Origin: a virus
Direction: 5' to 3' (one strand)
DNA: 32,890 nucleotides
IMG/VR virus record: IMGVR_UViG_3300027973_000147
Coordinates: 1 to 32,890 of that record
The notes under the pieces are model-generated. The model did no database searches. It was given only the letters and a program-made list of their open reading frames with translations, and had not been told where the DNA came from. A program made the translations under genes and the position numbers. Positions 16,016-24,573 of this stretch are shown in pieces (the stretch's first letter is position 1; each line of letters opens with the position of its first letter).

Positions 16016-16662
16016 ACTACGCCGATCTGTGTGTAAACATCCAAGACATCACGGAGAATTCGTTCACCGCTGATCAATTGGCTATGTTTACGCAGCAGTC
16101 GGAGCAGAAGATCTATAACACGGTCCAACTGCCTAACTTGCGAAAAAACGTGACCGGTACGATTGCCGCAAACAATAAATACCTGTCCTGCCCCAGTGAT
16201 TTTTTATCCGTCTATTCGTTGGCGGTTTTCCCTACGGGCGGGGCGTATACGTTCCTTCTTAACAAAGATGTAAACTTTATCCGCGAGGCGTACCCAAACC
16301 CCACGGATACCGGAACCCCTGCGCATTACGCCATTTTTGGACCTCAATCCGTAGATCCAAAAGAGTTGACATTTATCCTTGGGCCAACCCCCGATGTGCT
16401 CTATAACGCGGAGCTGCACTATTATTACTATCCAGAGTCTATAGTGACCGCTGGGACCACGTGGCTTGGGGATAATTTTGATTCCGCTTTGCTCAACGGT
16501 GCATTGGTTGAAGCCATCCGGTTTATGAAAGGTGAGCAAGATTTGATTGCGGTCTACAAGGGTATGTACGACAACTCCTTGATTCTGCTCAAACAGTTGG
16601 GCGATGGTAAAGATCGTCAGGATGCGTACCGCAGTGGTCAGACCCGCGTGCCGGTGATTTAA
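16012..16662 (+). CDS. Phage adaptor protein, SU10/T7 gp11-like
   Basis: This 216-aa protein begins MNYADLCVNIQDITENSF and shows the adaptor pattern: N-terminal helices with QQSEQKIYNTVQLPNLRKNV, a beta-rich core (NKYLSCPSDFLSVYSLAVF; ELTFILGPTPDVLYNAELHY) and a C-terminal helical bundle (LLNGALVEAIRFMKGEQD). It should form the ring between portal and nozzle. The length is typical. Two adaptor-like genes are present (this one and 14461-15171). This is the better match to the SU10 family. Confidence 0.75.
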   Translation: MNYADLCVNIQDITENSFTADQLAMFTQQSEQKIYNTVQLPNLRKNVTGTIAANNKYLSCPSDFLSVYSLAVFPTGGAYTFLLNKDVNFIREAYPNPTDTGTPAHYAIFGPQSVDPKELTFILGPTPDVLYNAELHYYYYPESIVTAGTTWLGDNFDSALLNGALVEAIRFMKGEQDLIAVYKGMYDNSLILLKQLGDGKDRQDAYRSGQTRVPVI

Positions 16663-17084
16663 TGTCTATTATCCAGACTCAGACCACAAGTTTTAAGGCG
16701 GAGTTGTATCAGGCAATTCATAACCTGACGACCGACACTTTAAAGATTGCGCTGTATACCGGGGACGCCACCCTTAATGAAAGCACCACTGCATACTCCA
16801 CTACCAACGAAATCACGGGTACAGGGTACACGGCTGGGGGTGTGGTGATTACTGGGGTGACAGTTAACTCCTCGGAGTACACGGCGTACGTCAGTTTTAA
16901 CAACCCTAGCTGGCCCGCTGCTTCGTTTACAGCTCGCGCGGCTTTGATTTATAATTCTAGTAAAGCTAACAGGTCTATCGCGGTGCTGGACTTTGGGGCG
17001 GACAAGACGGTCTCTGGTAATACGTTTACCATCGCGCTTCCTACCAACAACGCAACGGATGCGTTGATTCGGTCATCTAATTAG
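16662..17084 (+). CDS. Beta-rich virion structural protein
   Basis: This 140-aa protein (TDTLKIALYTGDATLN, ARAALIYNSSKANRSIAV, FGADKTVSGNTFTIALP) has a compact beta pattern common among phage structural proteins of aquatic viruses. It overlaps the adaptor gene (TAATG) and opens the second fibre module. A head-fibre or tail-spike base role is possible. I recognise the family by pattern but not its function. Confidence 0.72.
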   Translation: MSIIQTQTTSFKAELYQAIHNLTTDTLKIALYTGDATLNESTTAYSTTNEITGTGYTAGGVVITGVTVNSSEYTAYVSFNNPSWPAASFTARAALIYNSSKANRSIAVLDFGADKTVSGNTFTIALPTNNATDALIRSSN

Positions 17085-17091
17085 GGTAATC

Positions 17092-17610
17092 ATGGAACAA
17101 AAAGCAGCAGCCAAAGGCGTTTTCCGTTTTGAGTGCTTCGGCCCAGATGGAAAACTGAAGTGGGCAGATGAGACGGACAACTTGGTTGTCAATGCGGGTC
17201 TTGCATATATGGCGGGCTCGGCGCTGACTAGCGTGACCCAAATCACTACGTGGTATATCGGGCTGTATGGTGCCGGGGCTTCAAACACTCCTGCGGCTGG
17301 TGACACGATGGCTAGTCACGCTGGCTGGACCGAAGCGGTTCCATATAGTAACGCGACCCGTGTGGCTTGTACTTTTGCTACGGCTACGACGGCTAACCCG
17401 TCAGTGGCAACCAACTCGGCTTCCCCCGCTGCATTTAGTATCAACGCTACTGCTACGGTTGGTGGCGCGTTCCTGACAAGTGGTAGTGCAAAGTCGGGTA
17501 CGGCGGGTACGTTGTTTTCTGCTGCCGACTTCTCCGCTCCGGGTGACCGTACGGTTGCTTCTGGTGATACGCTAAATGTGACGTACACGTTTAGCTTGAC
17601 TGCTACCTAA
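17092..17610 (+). CDS. Beta-rich virion structural protein
   Basis: This 172-aa protein starts with FRFECFGPDGKLKWADETDN, an opening shared by structural proteins of many tailed phages, and continues as a Thr/Ala/Ser-rich beta domain (TTWYIGLYGAGASNT; TFATATTANPSVATNSAS). It sits between two other surface-type proteins. It probably decorates the head or tail, which is inferred from context. There is no catalytic motif. Confidence 0.72.
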   Translation: MEQKAAAKGVFRFECFGPDGKLKWADETDNLVVNAGLAYMAGSALTSVTQITTWYIGLYGAGASNTPAAGDTMASHAGWTEAVPYSNATRVACTFATATTANPSVATNSASPAAFSINATATVGGAFLTSGSAKSGTAGTLFSAADFSAPGDRTVASGDTLNVTYTFSLTAT

Positions 17611-17621
17611 AGGATGAAAGC

Positions 17622-18395
17622 GTGGCTGAAGGCGGGTGGGGTTCCGGTGGATGGGGCATATCCGCTTGGGGTGGGTCTGGCTATGACCGCGCCGTTGCAG
17701 AAACGGCAAGCGGTGTGGACTCAATATCCGCAGCGCAATTATTTGTCTCGGCTGTTGCAGAGGCCGCGAGCGGTGTCGATTCTATTTCTTCAAGTGTTTT
17801 TTTATTTGGCGTTGTTTCTGAAACAGCGGGCATTGCAGATGTCCCATCAATCCAAGCAGTTTTTTATTCTGACCTTAGTGAAGCTGCCAGTGGTATTGAC
17901 TCGGTTTCTGCCAATTTTATTTTATTTAGTTTTGTTTCTGAGGCAGCAAGCGGAGCAGATGTCTTATCGGCTGTTCAGTTGTTTGCGTCAGCTATCGCTG
18001 AAGCGGCAAGTGGCGTCGACTCGCTTTCTCCCAATTTTGTTTTCTTTGCCGCTGTTGCAGAAGCGGCAAGTGGGGTTGACGCAGTTTCTGCGGCGCAGTT
18101 ATTTAGTTCTTCTCTTGCCGAAGCGGCTAGTGGTGTTGACGCGGTATCCGCTGCACAAACTTTTGCAACAAACATTTCAGAAACTGCCAGCGGGGCTGAC
18201 TCGGTATTGGCAGTCGTTGCTTTTTATTCAGCGGTTGCCGAAGCCGCTGGGATTTCTGATTCTGTTATTGCCGCGTTCCTTTGGAACTTGATCGACGATT
18301 CACAGACACCAAACTGGGCCGCAATAAACAATACGGAAACCCCAAACTGGTCTACAATCTCCACGGGCCAAACGCCGAACTGGACCGACATCTAA
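17622..18395 (+). CDS. Repeat-built tail or fibre protein (20-residue repeats)
   Basis: A 257-aa protein starts at GTG 17622. Residues 1-26 have a GWG motif (GGWGSGGWGISAWGG), which recurs in the nozzle protein. Residues 27-206 are nine exact 20-residue repeats of type EAASGVDSVSAAQxFxSAVA, with a partial tenth. The C-terminus has three TPNW repeats (QTPNWAAI, ETPNWSTI, QTPNWTDI). The repeats suggest a solenoid or helical rod. The next gene is a tail fibre, so it may be a shaft or linker. A second open frame (17614-18291) runs through the same repeats but is rejected. Confidence 0.82.
   Translation: MAEGGWGSGGWGISAWGGSGYDRAVAETASGVDSISAAQLFVSAVAEAASGVDSISSSVFLFGVVSETAGIADVPSIQAVFYSDLSEAASGIDSVSANFILFSFVSEAASGADVLSAVQLFASAIAEAASGVDSLSPNFVFFAAVAEAASGVDAVSAAQLFSSSLAEAASGVDAVSAAQTFATNISETASGADSVLAVVAFYSAVAEAAGISDSVIAAFLWNLIDDSQTPNWAAINNTETPNWSTISTGQTPNWTDI
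17700..18239 (+). repeat. Nine 60-bp tandem coding repeats
   Basis: Nine in-frame units of 60 bp encode 20 residues each and are diverged from one another. The consensus is EAASGVDSVSAAQ plus a variable hydrophobic part. A partial tenth unit continues after 18239. Confidence 0.85.
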
Positions 18396-18404
18396 GGATT
18401 TGAA

Positions 18405-20066
18405 ATGGCTACTTCGTATACGTCGCTTATTGGGCTTGCGTTGCCAGCAACCGGAGAGTTGTCCGGTACGTGGGGCGACACGGTTAACAACTACATATCT
18501 ACCTATATTGACTCGGCAGTTGCTGGGTCCGTGACCGTCACGACCGATACCACGCTCACTAAGACTACGGGTTCAAGTCTTGGGTCTACGTCCTCTCAGT
18601 ACGCCATCATCATTGCGTCCCCGGCGTCGGCCAATATCACCATCACGGCCCCGGCAGCAAGCAAAGCCTACATAATTAACAATACGTCAGGGACGTACAC
18701 GGTCAAGATTGTTGGCGCTGGACCCACGACGGGAGTAACGCTCCTTGCCAGTGAAAAAGCAATTGTTGCTTGGAACGGCTCGGACTTCGTAAAGGTTGCC
18801 TCGACTTCGGCTACTGTCATTAATTCTGGCTTATTGGCGGTTGGTTATGGTGGGACAGGAGTTACCACCTCAACGGGTTCGGGGAGCAACGTCCTATCGA
18901 CTTCTCCAACACTTGTAACTCCGGCGCTTGGCACCCCCGCCAGCGGTGTTCTTACGAATGCTACTGGGCTGCCTTTAACCACCGGCGTTACGGGAACTTT
19001 GCCAATTGCTAACGGTGGAACGGGGCTGACCACAACCCCAGCAAACGGCGCATTGGACATTGGTAATGGTTCAGGATTTACGCGCACTACGTTGACTGCT
19101 GGTTCTGGAGTAACAATTACCAACAGCGCGGGTGGAATTACGATTGCGGCATCTGGTTCTGGCGGAACTGTTACTTCTGTCACGGGAACTTCGCCCGTTG
19201 CATCTTCTGGCGGTTCAACTCCTGCGATTAGCTTGGCGGCCAGCTACGGGGACACCCAGAATCCATATGCATCAAAGACAGCAAACTACGTTTTAGCTGC
19301 ACCCAATGGTTCCGCTGGCGCTCCTACATTTAGAGCAATTGTCGCTGCGGATATCCCAACGCTGAATCAAAACACGACTGGCACCGCTGCCGGATTGTCA
19401 ACCGCGTTAGCGGTTAGTAGTGGAGGAACTGGGCTGTCGTCAACCCCGGCAAACGGGGCGTTAGATATTGGTAATGGTTCAGGATTTACACGCACTACGC
19501 TGACCCAAGGTACTGGAATAACCATCACCAACAGCACAGGTTCAATTACAATTGCTGCGACGGGTGGTTCAAGTGGGCTTGTCTTAATATCTTCAGGTAG
19601 TGTGGGAGCTGTAGGTGCATTCACTCTAACAAGTGGTCTTAGCAACACATATACCAATTATAGACTTATTTTTTCAAACCTTCTTTCGACCTTTGGCGGT
19701 AGTTACCCTGTTAATCTTCAATTTTATACCGGCGGTGCTGTTGATAGCAGTAGTAATTACGCTTATCAGCAGATGACATTAAATGCTTATGTATATAATG
19801 TTGCTTCTGCAACTACTCAGACGTCTATTCCTATAATGGCTGGTGTTCCTTCTGTTACCTCACCAAATTCAATAATTATGGATATAAATCGAGTAAATGG
19901 ATTAGGTACAAGTGGGTTTATTTCTTCAAATACACATCCAAATGAGCAAGGCCTCTTGACTACTTTTGGTTATAAAAATACAGGCAGCATTACAGGAATT
20001 TCTATTAGTGTTAATGCGGGTAATCTTGGTTCCACCGGTACATACACACTTTATGGGTTTGCATAA
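18405..20066 (+). CDS. Main tail-fibre protein with AT-rich tip
   Basis: This 553-aa fibre begins [30 protein letters not shown], a frequent start of aquatic-phage fibres, split here only by its own composition: residues 1-390 are GC-rich and 391-553 are AT-rich. The shaft has GGTG repeats ([24 protein letters not shown]) and a duplicated [20 protein letters not shown] module. The tip (from about codon 391, [13 protein letters not shown] onward) has a different composition and ends YTLYGFA, like receptor-binding tips. It overlaps its chaperone gene by one base (TAATG). Confidence 0.85.
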   Translation: MATSYTSLIGLALPATGELSGTWGDTVNNYISTYIDSAVAGSVTVTTDTTLTKTTGSSLGSTSSQYAIIIASPASANITITAPAASKAYIINNTSGTYTVKIVGAGPTTGVTLLASEKAIVAWNGSDFVKVASTSATVINSGLLAVGYGGTGVTTSTGSGSNVLSTSPTLVTPALGTPASGVLTNATGLPLTTGVTGTLPIANGGTGLTTTPANGALDIGNGSGFTRTTLTAGSGVTITNSAGGITIAASGSGGTVTSVTGTSPVASSGGSTPAISLAASYGDTQNPYASKTANYVLAAPNGSAGAPTFRAIVAADIPTLNQNTTGTAAGLSTALAVSSGGTGLSSTPANGALDIGNGSGFTRTTLTQGTGITITNSTGSITIAATGGSSGLVLISSGSVGAVGAFTLTSGLSNTYTNYRLIFSNLLSTFGGSYPVNLQFYTGGAVDSSSNYAYQQMTLNAYVYNVASATTQTSIPIMAGVPSVTSPNSIIMDINRVNGLGTSGFISSNTHPNEQGLLTTFGYKNTGSITGISISVNAGNLGSTGTYTLYGFA

Positions 20067-20392
20067 TGGAAAATAACTCTTTTAAAGTATCTGTCGATGG
20101 CGTAATTCGGGATGCAACGCCAGAAGAAATATTGCAATTTGAAATAGACAAAGAAAGATTTATACAAAATCAACTTGCTATTTCACTTATCAAAAAAAGA
20201 ACCGAGCGAAATGATTTGCTTATGAAATCAGATTGGATTGAATTACCCTCTGCCGTTTCTAGGCTTTCTCAAGCCCAAGTTGATTCTTGGTTAGAATACA
20301 GACAAAAATTAAGAGATGTTCCTCAACAACAAGGATTTCCAGAAAACATTATTTGGCCCACTGTTCCAGTCTGGACAAACCAGCCGGGATAG
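19579..20392. other. AT-rich fibre-tip/chaperone cassette
   Basis: Base composition falls sharply here. By hand count, 19741-19800 has 18 G+C of 60, while 18421-18480 in the same gene has 37 of 60. The tract covers the fibre tip and the whole tail-assembly chaperone gene. Confidence 0.7.
20066..20392 (+). CDS. Tail-fibre assembly chaperone (Phage_tail_APC-like)
   Basis: This 108-aa protein contains RTERNDLLMKSDWIELPSAV and WLEYRQKLRDVPQQQGFPEN (about residues 73-92), then IIWPTVPVW. This is the classic ending of Phage_tail_APC (PF16778)-type chaperones. These help fibres fold and trimerise. The gene overlaps the fibre stop and shares its AT-rich composition, so the pair was probably acquired together. 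I am confident of the family pattern, less so of the mechanism here. Confidence 0.85.
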   Translation: MENNSFKVSVDGVIRDATPEEILQFEIDKERFIQNQLAISLIKKRTERNDLLMKSDWIELPSAVSRLSQAQVDSWLEYRQKLRDVPQQQGFPENIIWPTVPVWTNQPG

Positions 20393-20488
20393 TTGAAGTA
20401 ACTTCTTTGTCTTCTGTAAACTGTAAGATTTTAGAGGGGTCACTCGCCCGCCGGGGTGCTCCCACCCTACCAACGAATGGAGTTTTTC

Positions 20489-20707
20489 ATGAAAGACCAA
20501 ATTATTGAAGTTCTTGAAGGTTCGGAGCCGGTCGACGCGTTGCAGGCTTTGATCGCCGCTACCTATGCCGTTGCAGATGCTAACGGTGTTAGCCGCTTCA
20601 CGCTGACCGAACTGTTCTCGGCCACGGTTGACGCTCACTTCGACGTTGCTGTTATGGCTGAAGAAGAGTCTGAAGAGTCTGAAGAAGACGAACAGACCGA
20701 CAACTAA
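20489..20707 (+). CDS. Small acidic protein, unknown
   Basis: This 72-aa protein has an N-terminal domain (MKDQIIEVLEGSEPVDALQA) and a very acidic tail (EEESEESEEDEQTDN). ATG 20489 is preferred over the in-frame start at 20456, because GGAG at 20479-20482 is well placed. The gene is separated from its neighbours by a 96-base gap upstream and a hairpin downstream. Host interaction or DNA mimicry is conceivable from the charge but not supported by any motif. Confidence 0.65.
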   Translation: MKDQIIEVLEGSEPVDALQALIAATYAVADANGVSRFTLTELFSATVDAHFDVAVMAEEESEESEEDEQTDN

Positions 20708-20714
20708 GGTCCGG

Positions 20715-20735
20715 CCCCGGTGCGACCCACCGGGG
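20715..20735 (+). terminator. Hairpin, possible weak terminator or processing site
   Basis: CCCCGGTG (20715-20722) and CACCGGGG (20728-20735) form an 8-bp stem with a CGACC loop, but only TTT follows before the next ATG at 20743. A weak terminator or an RNA structure near the endonuclease start are both possible. Confidence 0.5.
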
Positions 20736-20742
20736 TTTCAAA

Positions 20743-21183
20743 ATGCCATCTTGCGCTGTATGTACTGGAGAGTTTGCCAGAGAGGACCTTATTGTTCATG
20801 GTCGCAGGGACTATTTTCTCTGTAGCGCTTGTAAATCAGACATAAACCGACTTGACCGGTTCGGGTTGTCACCGTCAGATTATGACTTCCTGTTGAAGCT
20901 TCAGGGGTATAATTGTGCTATCTGTGACAACCCCCTCAAACTTAAACAGTACAAGTTTGCGGTAGACCACTGCCACGACTCTGATGATGTTCGTGGGATT
21001 TTGTGTGTGCGGTGTAACACAGCGCTAGGTAGCTTTGACGATGACCCGGACATGATCCTGCGAGCCGCAGAATACTTGAACAACCCGCCAGCCTTGGGTA
21101 GAGTCAAGAAACATGACGGGCGCAAAAAAGTTTCGTTTCTCCGGAGTGAGTACATCAGGAGGCACGGAGGTAGCAATGGCTAA
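20743..21183 (+). CDS. Recombination endonuclease VII-like (second copy)
   Basis: This 146-aa protein is a second endonuclease VII-type His-Me-finger protein. Zinc pairs are C4/C7, C27/C30, C58/C61 and C88/C91. The catalytic motif is VDHCHDSDDVRGILCVRCN (74-92), with D75, H76, H78 and N92. It has the same length as the copy at 11821 but low identity outside the motif. The two may have different substrates, or one may be a mobile nuclease. The end overlaps the endolysin start by 8 bp. Confidence 0.88.
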   Translation: MPSCAVCTGEFAREDLIVHGRRDYFLCSACKSDINRLDRFGLSPSDYDFLLKLQGYNCAICDNPLKLKQYKFAVDHCHDSDDVRGILCVRCNTALGSFDDDPDMILRAAEYLNNPPALGRVKKHDGRKKVSFLRSEYIRRHGGSNG

Positions 21184-21685
21184 TTTTGAACAAGCCTTCG
21201 AAAAAATGATCCGTGACGAGGGCGGCTATCAACTCACCAACATCCCGGGCGACCGGGGAGGGCAAACGTATGCAGGAATCGCAAGAAAGCCAAATTCAGA
21301 CTGGGCAGGATGGCAGTTCATTGATCGCAAGGATTTTGGATCGGCTACGCCACTGGTTCGTGAGTTTTACAAGTCTAATTTCTGGGATCGTGTCCGAGGT
21401 GACGACCTTAAGGAACAAGCTGTTGCCGAGACAATATTCAATTTCTCCGTCAATACCGGAGTTGGGATTGCCTCTAAGCTCGCCCAGCTTATCGTCGGAA
21501 CAACCCCAGACGGCGCAATCGGACCAAAAACCCTTGAACGGTTGAACATTTGTACGGTGGAGAAGTTCTTGCCAGCCTATGCCCTCGCCAAGATTAGCCG
21601 GTACGCGCAGATCTGCAACAAAGACCGGGGCCAGTCCAAATTCTTATTAGGTTGGATCAACCGAACCTTGCACGGACTCAAGTAA
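21176..21685 (+). CDS. Endolysin, GH108 muramidase-type
   Basis: This 169-aa protein resembles the GH108 family of peptidoglycan hydrolases (N-acetylmuramidase). Catalytic E15 is in IRDEGGY, followed by GGQTYAGIARKPNSDW and INRTLHGLK at the end. The C-terminal part (GTTPDGAIGPKTLERLN) resembles the PG-binding type-3 domain. ATG 21176 is chosen because GGAGG (21166-21170) is 5 bases upstream. No signal peptide is visible, so it depends on the downstream holin for release into the periplasm. Confidence 0.9.
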   Translation: MANFEQAFEKMIRDEGGYQLTNIPGDRGGQTYAGIARKPNSDWAGWQFIDRKDFGSATPLVREFYKSNFWDRVRGDDLKEQAVAETIFNFSVNTGVGIASKLAQLIVGTTPDGAIGPKTLERLNICTVEKFLPAYALAKISRYAQICNKDRGQSKFLLGWINRTLHGLK

Positions 21686-22122
21686 TGGATTTGATTGGGA
21701 TCGGGAGCATCATTGAAGGCGTTGGCAAGGTTGCGGACTCGCTATACACAACGGATAAAGAACGCCTCGAAATGGCGTTGGAAGAGCGCAGGCTTGACCT
21801 TGAGGAAAAAAGGATTGACCAAGAGACCGACTTGGCTCAGGTTGAAGTCAATAAGATTGAAGCGGCGAGTCCTAGCGTATTTGTCAGTGGCTGGCGTCCT
21901 GCTGTCGGGTGGGTTGGGGTTCTTGGCTTGGCTTACCAATTCCTTGGCTACCCCCTGATGCAATGGTGCTGGGTTTTTGGTCAAGGTTATGACATAATCC
22001 CCAAAGAGTTGAACCCCCCACCAGATCTGGACGTTGAGCAACTCATGACACTGCTGGCTGGGCTGTTGGGGTTTGGCGGTATGCGGTCATTTGAGAAGCA
22101 CAAGGGTGTAGCGAGCAAGTAA
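21685..22122 (+). CDS. Holin of the 3TM/GTA-type family
   Basis: This 145-aa protein has a charged N-terminal helix (about 20-60), then a membrane region at about 72-98 (RPAVGWVGVLGLAYQFLGYP) and another at about 117-134 (LMTLLAGLLGFGGMRSFE), matching Holin_3TM (PF11351)-type proteins. The FVSGWRPAVGWVG pattern is typical. It opens the inner membrane for the endolysin encoded just upstream, coupled through TAATG. The charged N-terminal helix is longer than in many members. Confidence 0.85.
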   Translation: MDLIGIGSIIEGVGKVADSLYTTDKERLEMALEERRLDLEEKRIDQETDLAQVEVNKIEAASPSVFVSGWRPAVGWVGVLGLAYQFLGYPLMQWCWVFGQGYDIIPKELNPPPDLDVEQLMTLLAGLLGFGGMRSFEKHKGVASK

Positions 22123-24245
22123 TGCCACTCAAAAAACTTCAACTTCGACCCGGAGTAAACAAAGAAAACACCCGCTACGCCAACGAGAACGGTTGGTTTG
22201 ATAGCGATAAAGTCCGGTTCCGCCAAGGCACGCCCGAGAAGATTGGTGGGTGGCAGCGCATTTCTTCCAGCACGTTTCTTGGCCTCTGCCGGTCGCTGTG
22301 GAATTGGGTGACGCTTGCTGCGCAGAATCTGCTGGGCGTAGGAACCAACTTAAAATTCTATATTGAGCAAGGTGGCGCGTACTACGACATCACTCCGCTC
22401 CGTGTTACCACTACTCTTGGGGCCAACCCATTTTCAGCCAACGGGACTACAACTGTCACAGTTACCGCTGCATCTCACGGCGCTATCACCGGGGACTACG
22501 TTACGTTCAGCGGGTCAACAACCGCCGTTTTCAATGCCGAATACGTCATCACGTATATTAATGTTAATTCTTACTCCATCACTCTAGCCTCGCCTCTTAC
22601 TGCCGGTACTTATGGCGGGTCCGCCGTTGTTGCTGCGTATCAAATTAGCGTTGGTGCAGAAGTCCAACTTCCAATTTCTGGGTGGGGTGCTGGTGGGTGG
22701 GGTTTAGGTACATGGGGTAACGGTGTTACTACCACTACTCCTATTAGGCTCTGGAGTCAAAATAACTACGGAGAAGACCTTATCTTTGCCCCTCGTGGTG
22801 GCAGTATCTACTACTGGGACGCAAATGGCGGAACTAGCACACGTGGTGTTTTGCTATCTTCTTTAGGTGGGTCTGTCACATTTACCAACGCCTCGCCCAC
22901 GGTAGTAACCCTGTCTACGGTATTTACTGTCGGTACTCCGGTCCAATTTGCGGCTGGTACAGGGGGGTCACTACCCACGGGCATTACGGCAAACACGACA
23001 TATTACTTAGAAAATATTGTTGGAGTAACTGCCAACCTATCGTTGACTCAGGGAGGTTCAACGTACGTAAACACCACATCGACTGGCTCTGGTGTTTATA
23101 TTTCAAATATAGTGGACGTTCCTACGATACAAAATAATATACTTGTATCTACCAACCGGTTTGTTTTTGCTTTTGGATGTAATGACTACGGCTCCGCCAC
23201 GTTAAACCCCATGCTTATCCGGTGGTCAGACTTTCAAAATCCCTATAATTGGACTTTGGGTCAAGATAGCCAAGCTAACTATACAGTGTTCTCTCACGGG
23301 TCTGAGATTATTACAGCGGTTCAAACTCGTCAAGAAATAGTTGTATTTACGGATTCTGCAATTTTTTCGTTACAGTACGTCGGGCCACCAGCGGTTTGGA
23401 GACAAGATATTCTTGGCGACAATATTTCAATTGTTAGCCAAAATGCGGCAATTCTTGCGTCAGGCCGAATATTCTGGATGGGGATAGATAAGTTCTACAT
23501 GTACGACGGGCGCGTCAACACACTTAATTGCGACCTGCGTAAATATATTTTCCAAGACATAAATTTTGGGCAGAACGAGCAGATATTCTGCGGGACGAAC
23601 GAAGGATTCAACGAAGTATGGTGGTTCTACTGCTCAATCACCGGGCCTAATGGCACTGGTACGGTACTCAATCCAAACACCACTATTGATCGGTATGTTG
23701 TGTATAACTACCTTGAGCCTGACGGTAAGGGCGGGCAGGGGGTTTGGTACTACGGGACGCTGGCGCGTACGGCGTGGTTAGACTCTGGCCTGCGTGATAA
23801 TCCTGTAGCTGCGACTTATAGTAACAACCTTGTGAACCATGAGAGTGGGGTAGACAATAACGAGACTGCTACTACGCTCCCTATTGAAGCGTACATATCT
23901 TCATCAGAGTTTGATATTGAGGATGGTGACCGGTTCGGGTTTATATACCGGATGCTGCCCGACGTAACTTTTGAAGGGTCTACCGCAGCCTCCCCCTCTG
24001 CCGTAATGACGTTAATCCCAATGCAAAATTCCGGGTCAGGGTATAACAGTCCTACATCAGTTGCCGGTAGCGACAACGCTACGGTTACCCGAACTGCCAC
24101 TATACCTATTGAGCAGTTTACCGGGCAGGTCTATATTCGGGTGCGTGGGCGTCAGATGATTATGAAGATCGCGTCTACCGGTCTCGGGGTCCAGTGGCAG
24201 TTGGGGTATCCACGGATTGACATACGTCAGGACGGCAGACGATGA
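22122..24245 (+). CDS. Tail nozzle/hub protein, P22 gp10-like
   Basis: This 707-aa protein begins with RPGVNKENTRYANENGWFDS and DKVRFRQGTPEKIGGW, a strong signature of nozzle or tail-hub proteins in aquatic short-tailed phages, of the P22 gp10/T7 gp12 superfamily. A WG-rich stretch (GWGAGGWGLGTWG) lies near 187-199. Two beta-module insertions are likely at 95-172 and 250-330. The propeller-like core continues to NDYGSATLNPMLIRWSDF and ends in a beta region. It would form the tail tip below the adaptor. It starts TAATG after the holin and overlaps the next gene as ATGA. Confidence 0.82.
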   Translation: MPLKKLQLRPGVNKENTRYANENGWFDSDKVRFRQGTPEKIGGWQRISSSTFLGLCRSLWNWVTLAAQNLLGVGTNLKFYIEQGGAYYDITPLRVTTTLGANPFSANGTTTVTVTAASHGAITGDYVTFSGSTTAVFNAEYVITYINVNSYSITLASPLTAGTYGGSAVVAAYQISVGAEVQLPISGWGAGGWGLGTWGNGVTTTTPIRLWSQNNYGEDLIFAPRGGSIYYWDANGGTSTRGVLLSSLGGSVTFTNASPTVVTLSTVFTVGTPVQFAAGTGGSLPTGITANTTYYLENIVGVTANLSLTQGGSTYVNTTSTGSGVYISNIVDVPTIQNNILVSTNRFVFAFGCNDYGSATLNPMLIRWSDFQNPYNWTLGQDSQANYTVFSHGSEIITAVQTRQEIVVFTDSAIFSLQYVGPPAVWRQDILGDNISIVSQNAAILASGRIFWMGIDKFYMYDGRVNTLNCDLRKYIFQDINFGQNEQIFCGTNEGFNEVWWFYCSITGPNGTGTVLNPNTTIDRYVVYNYLEPDGKGGQGVWYYGTLARTAWLDSGLRDNPVAATYSNNLVNHESGVDNNETATTLPIEAYISSSEFDIEDGDRFGFIYRMLPDVTFEGSTAASPSAVMTLIPMQNSGSGYNSPTSVAGSDNATVTRTATIPIEQFTGQVYIRVRGRQMIMKIASTGLGVQWQLGYPRIDIRQDGRR

Positions 24246-24571
24246 GCTACCTCATTACGTCAGAATATTTACTATTTCAGGCTGTTGCGCCCAGCCTGCC
24301 CCTTGCGCCTAATGAATACAACCGGCAGTATTTTGATCAGTTTAGTAGCGTCTTGCGGTTGTACTTCAACGAGCGTGATAAGGTTATTGGTCAGTTAAAA
24401 GCCAACGTGCCTTTAACGGTAGCCGAGTTACCCAGTGCGGTTACTTCCGGCGTGGGGTCTAGAGCGTTTGTAACAGATTCTTCTGTATCTACATTTGGCA
24501 CCACGGTAGCCGGTGGCGGGTCAACTAATGTGCCTGTGTATTCAGATGGCACAAATTGGAAAGTGGGTTAA
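24242..24571 (+). CDS. Small tail protein with fibre-tip-like end
   Basis: This 109-aa protein has a helical start (YNRQYFDQFSSVLRLYFNER) common in small proteins next to nozzle genes, and a C-terminal SAVTSGVGSRAFVTDSSV region ending YSDGTNWKVG that resembles fibre tips. It may attach fibres or cap the nozzle. It overlaps the nozzle gene by 4 bp. The function is inferred from position. Confidence 0.78.
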   Translation: MSYLITSEYLLFQAVAPSLPLAPNEYNRQYFDQFSSVLRLYFNERDKVIGQLKANVPLTVAELPSAVTSGVGSRAFVTDSSVSTFGTTVAGGGSTNVPVYSDGTNWKVG

Positions 24572-24573
24572 TT

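Noticed and set aside
17614-18291. 225-codon + strand frame overlapping the 20-residue repeat gene
   Set aside because: It stays open because the 60-bp repeat has the same phase throughout. Its ATG has no spaced ribosome site, while the GTG frame has meaningful repeats and fibre-type motifs.
20393-20430. Possible promoter TTGAAG with TGTAAA or TAAGAT
   Set aside because: The -10 matches are poor or the spacing is wrong (16 or 25 bases). Not enough to list as a feature.
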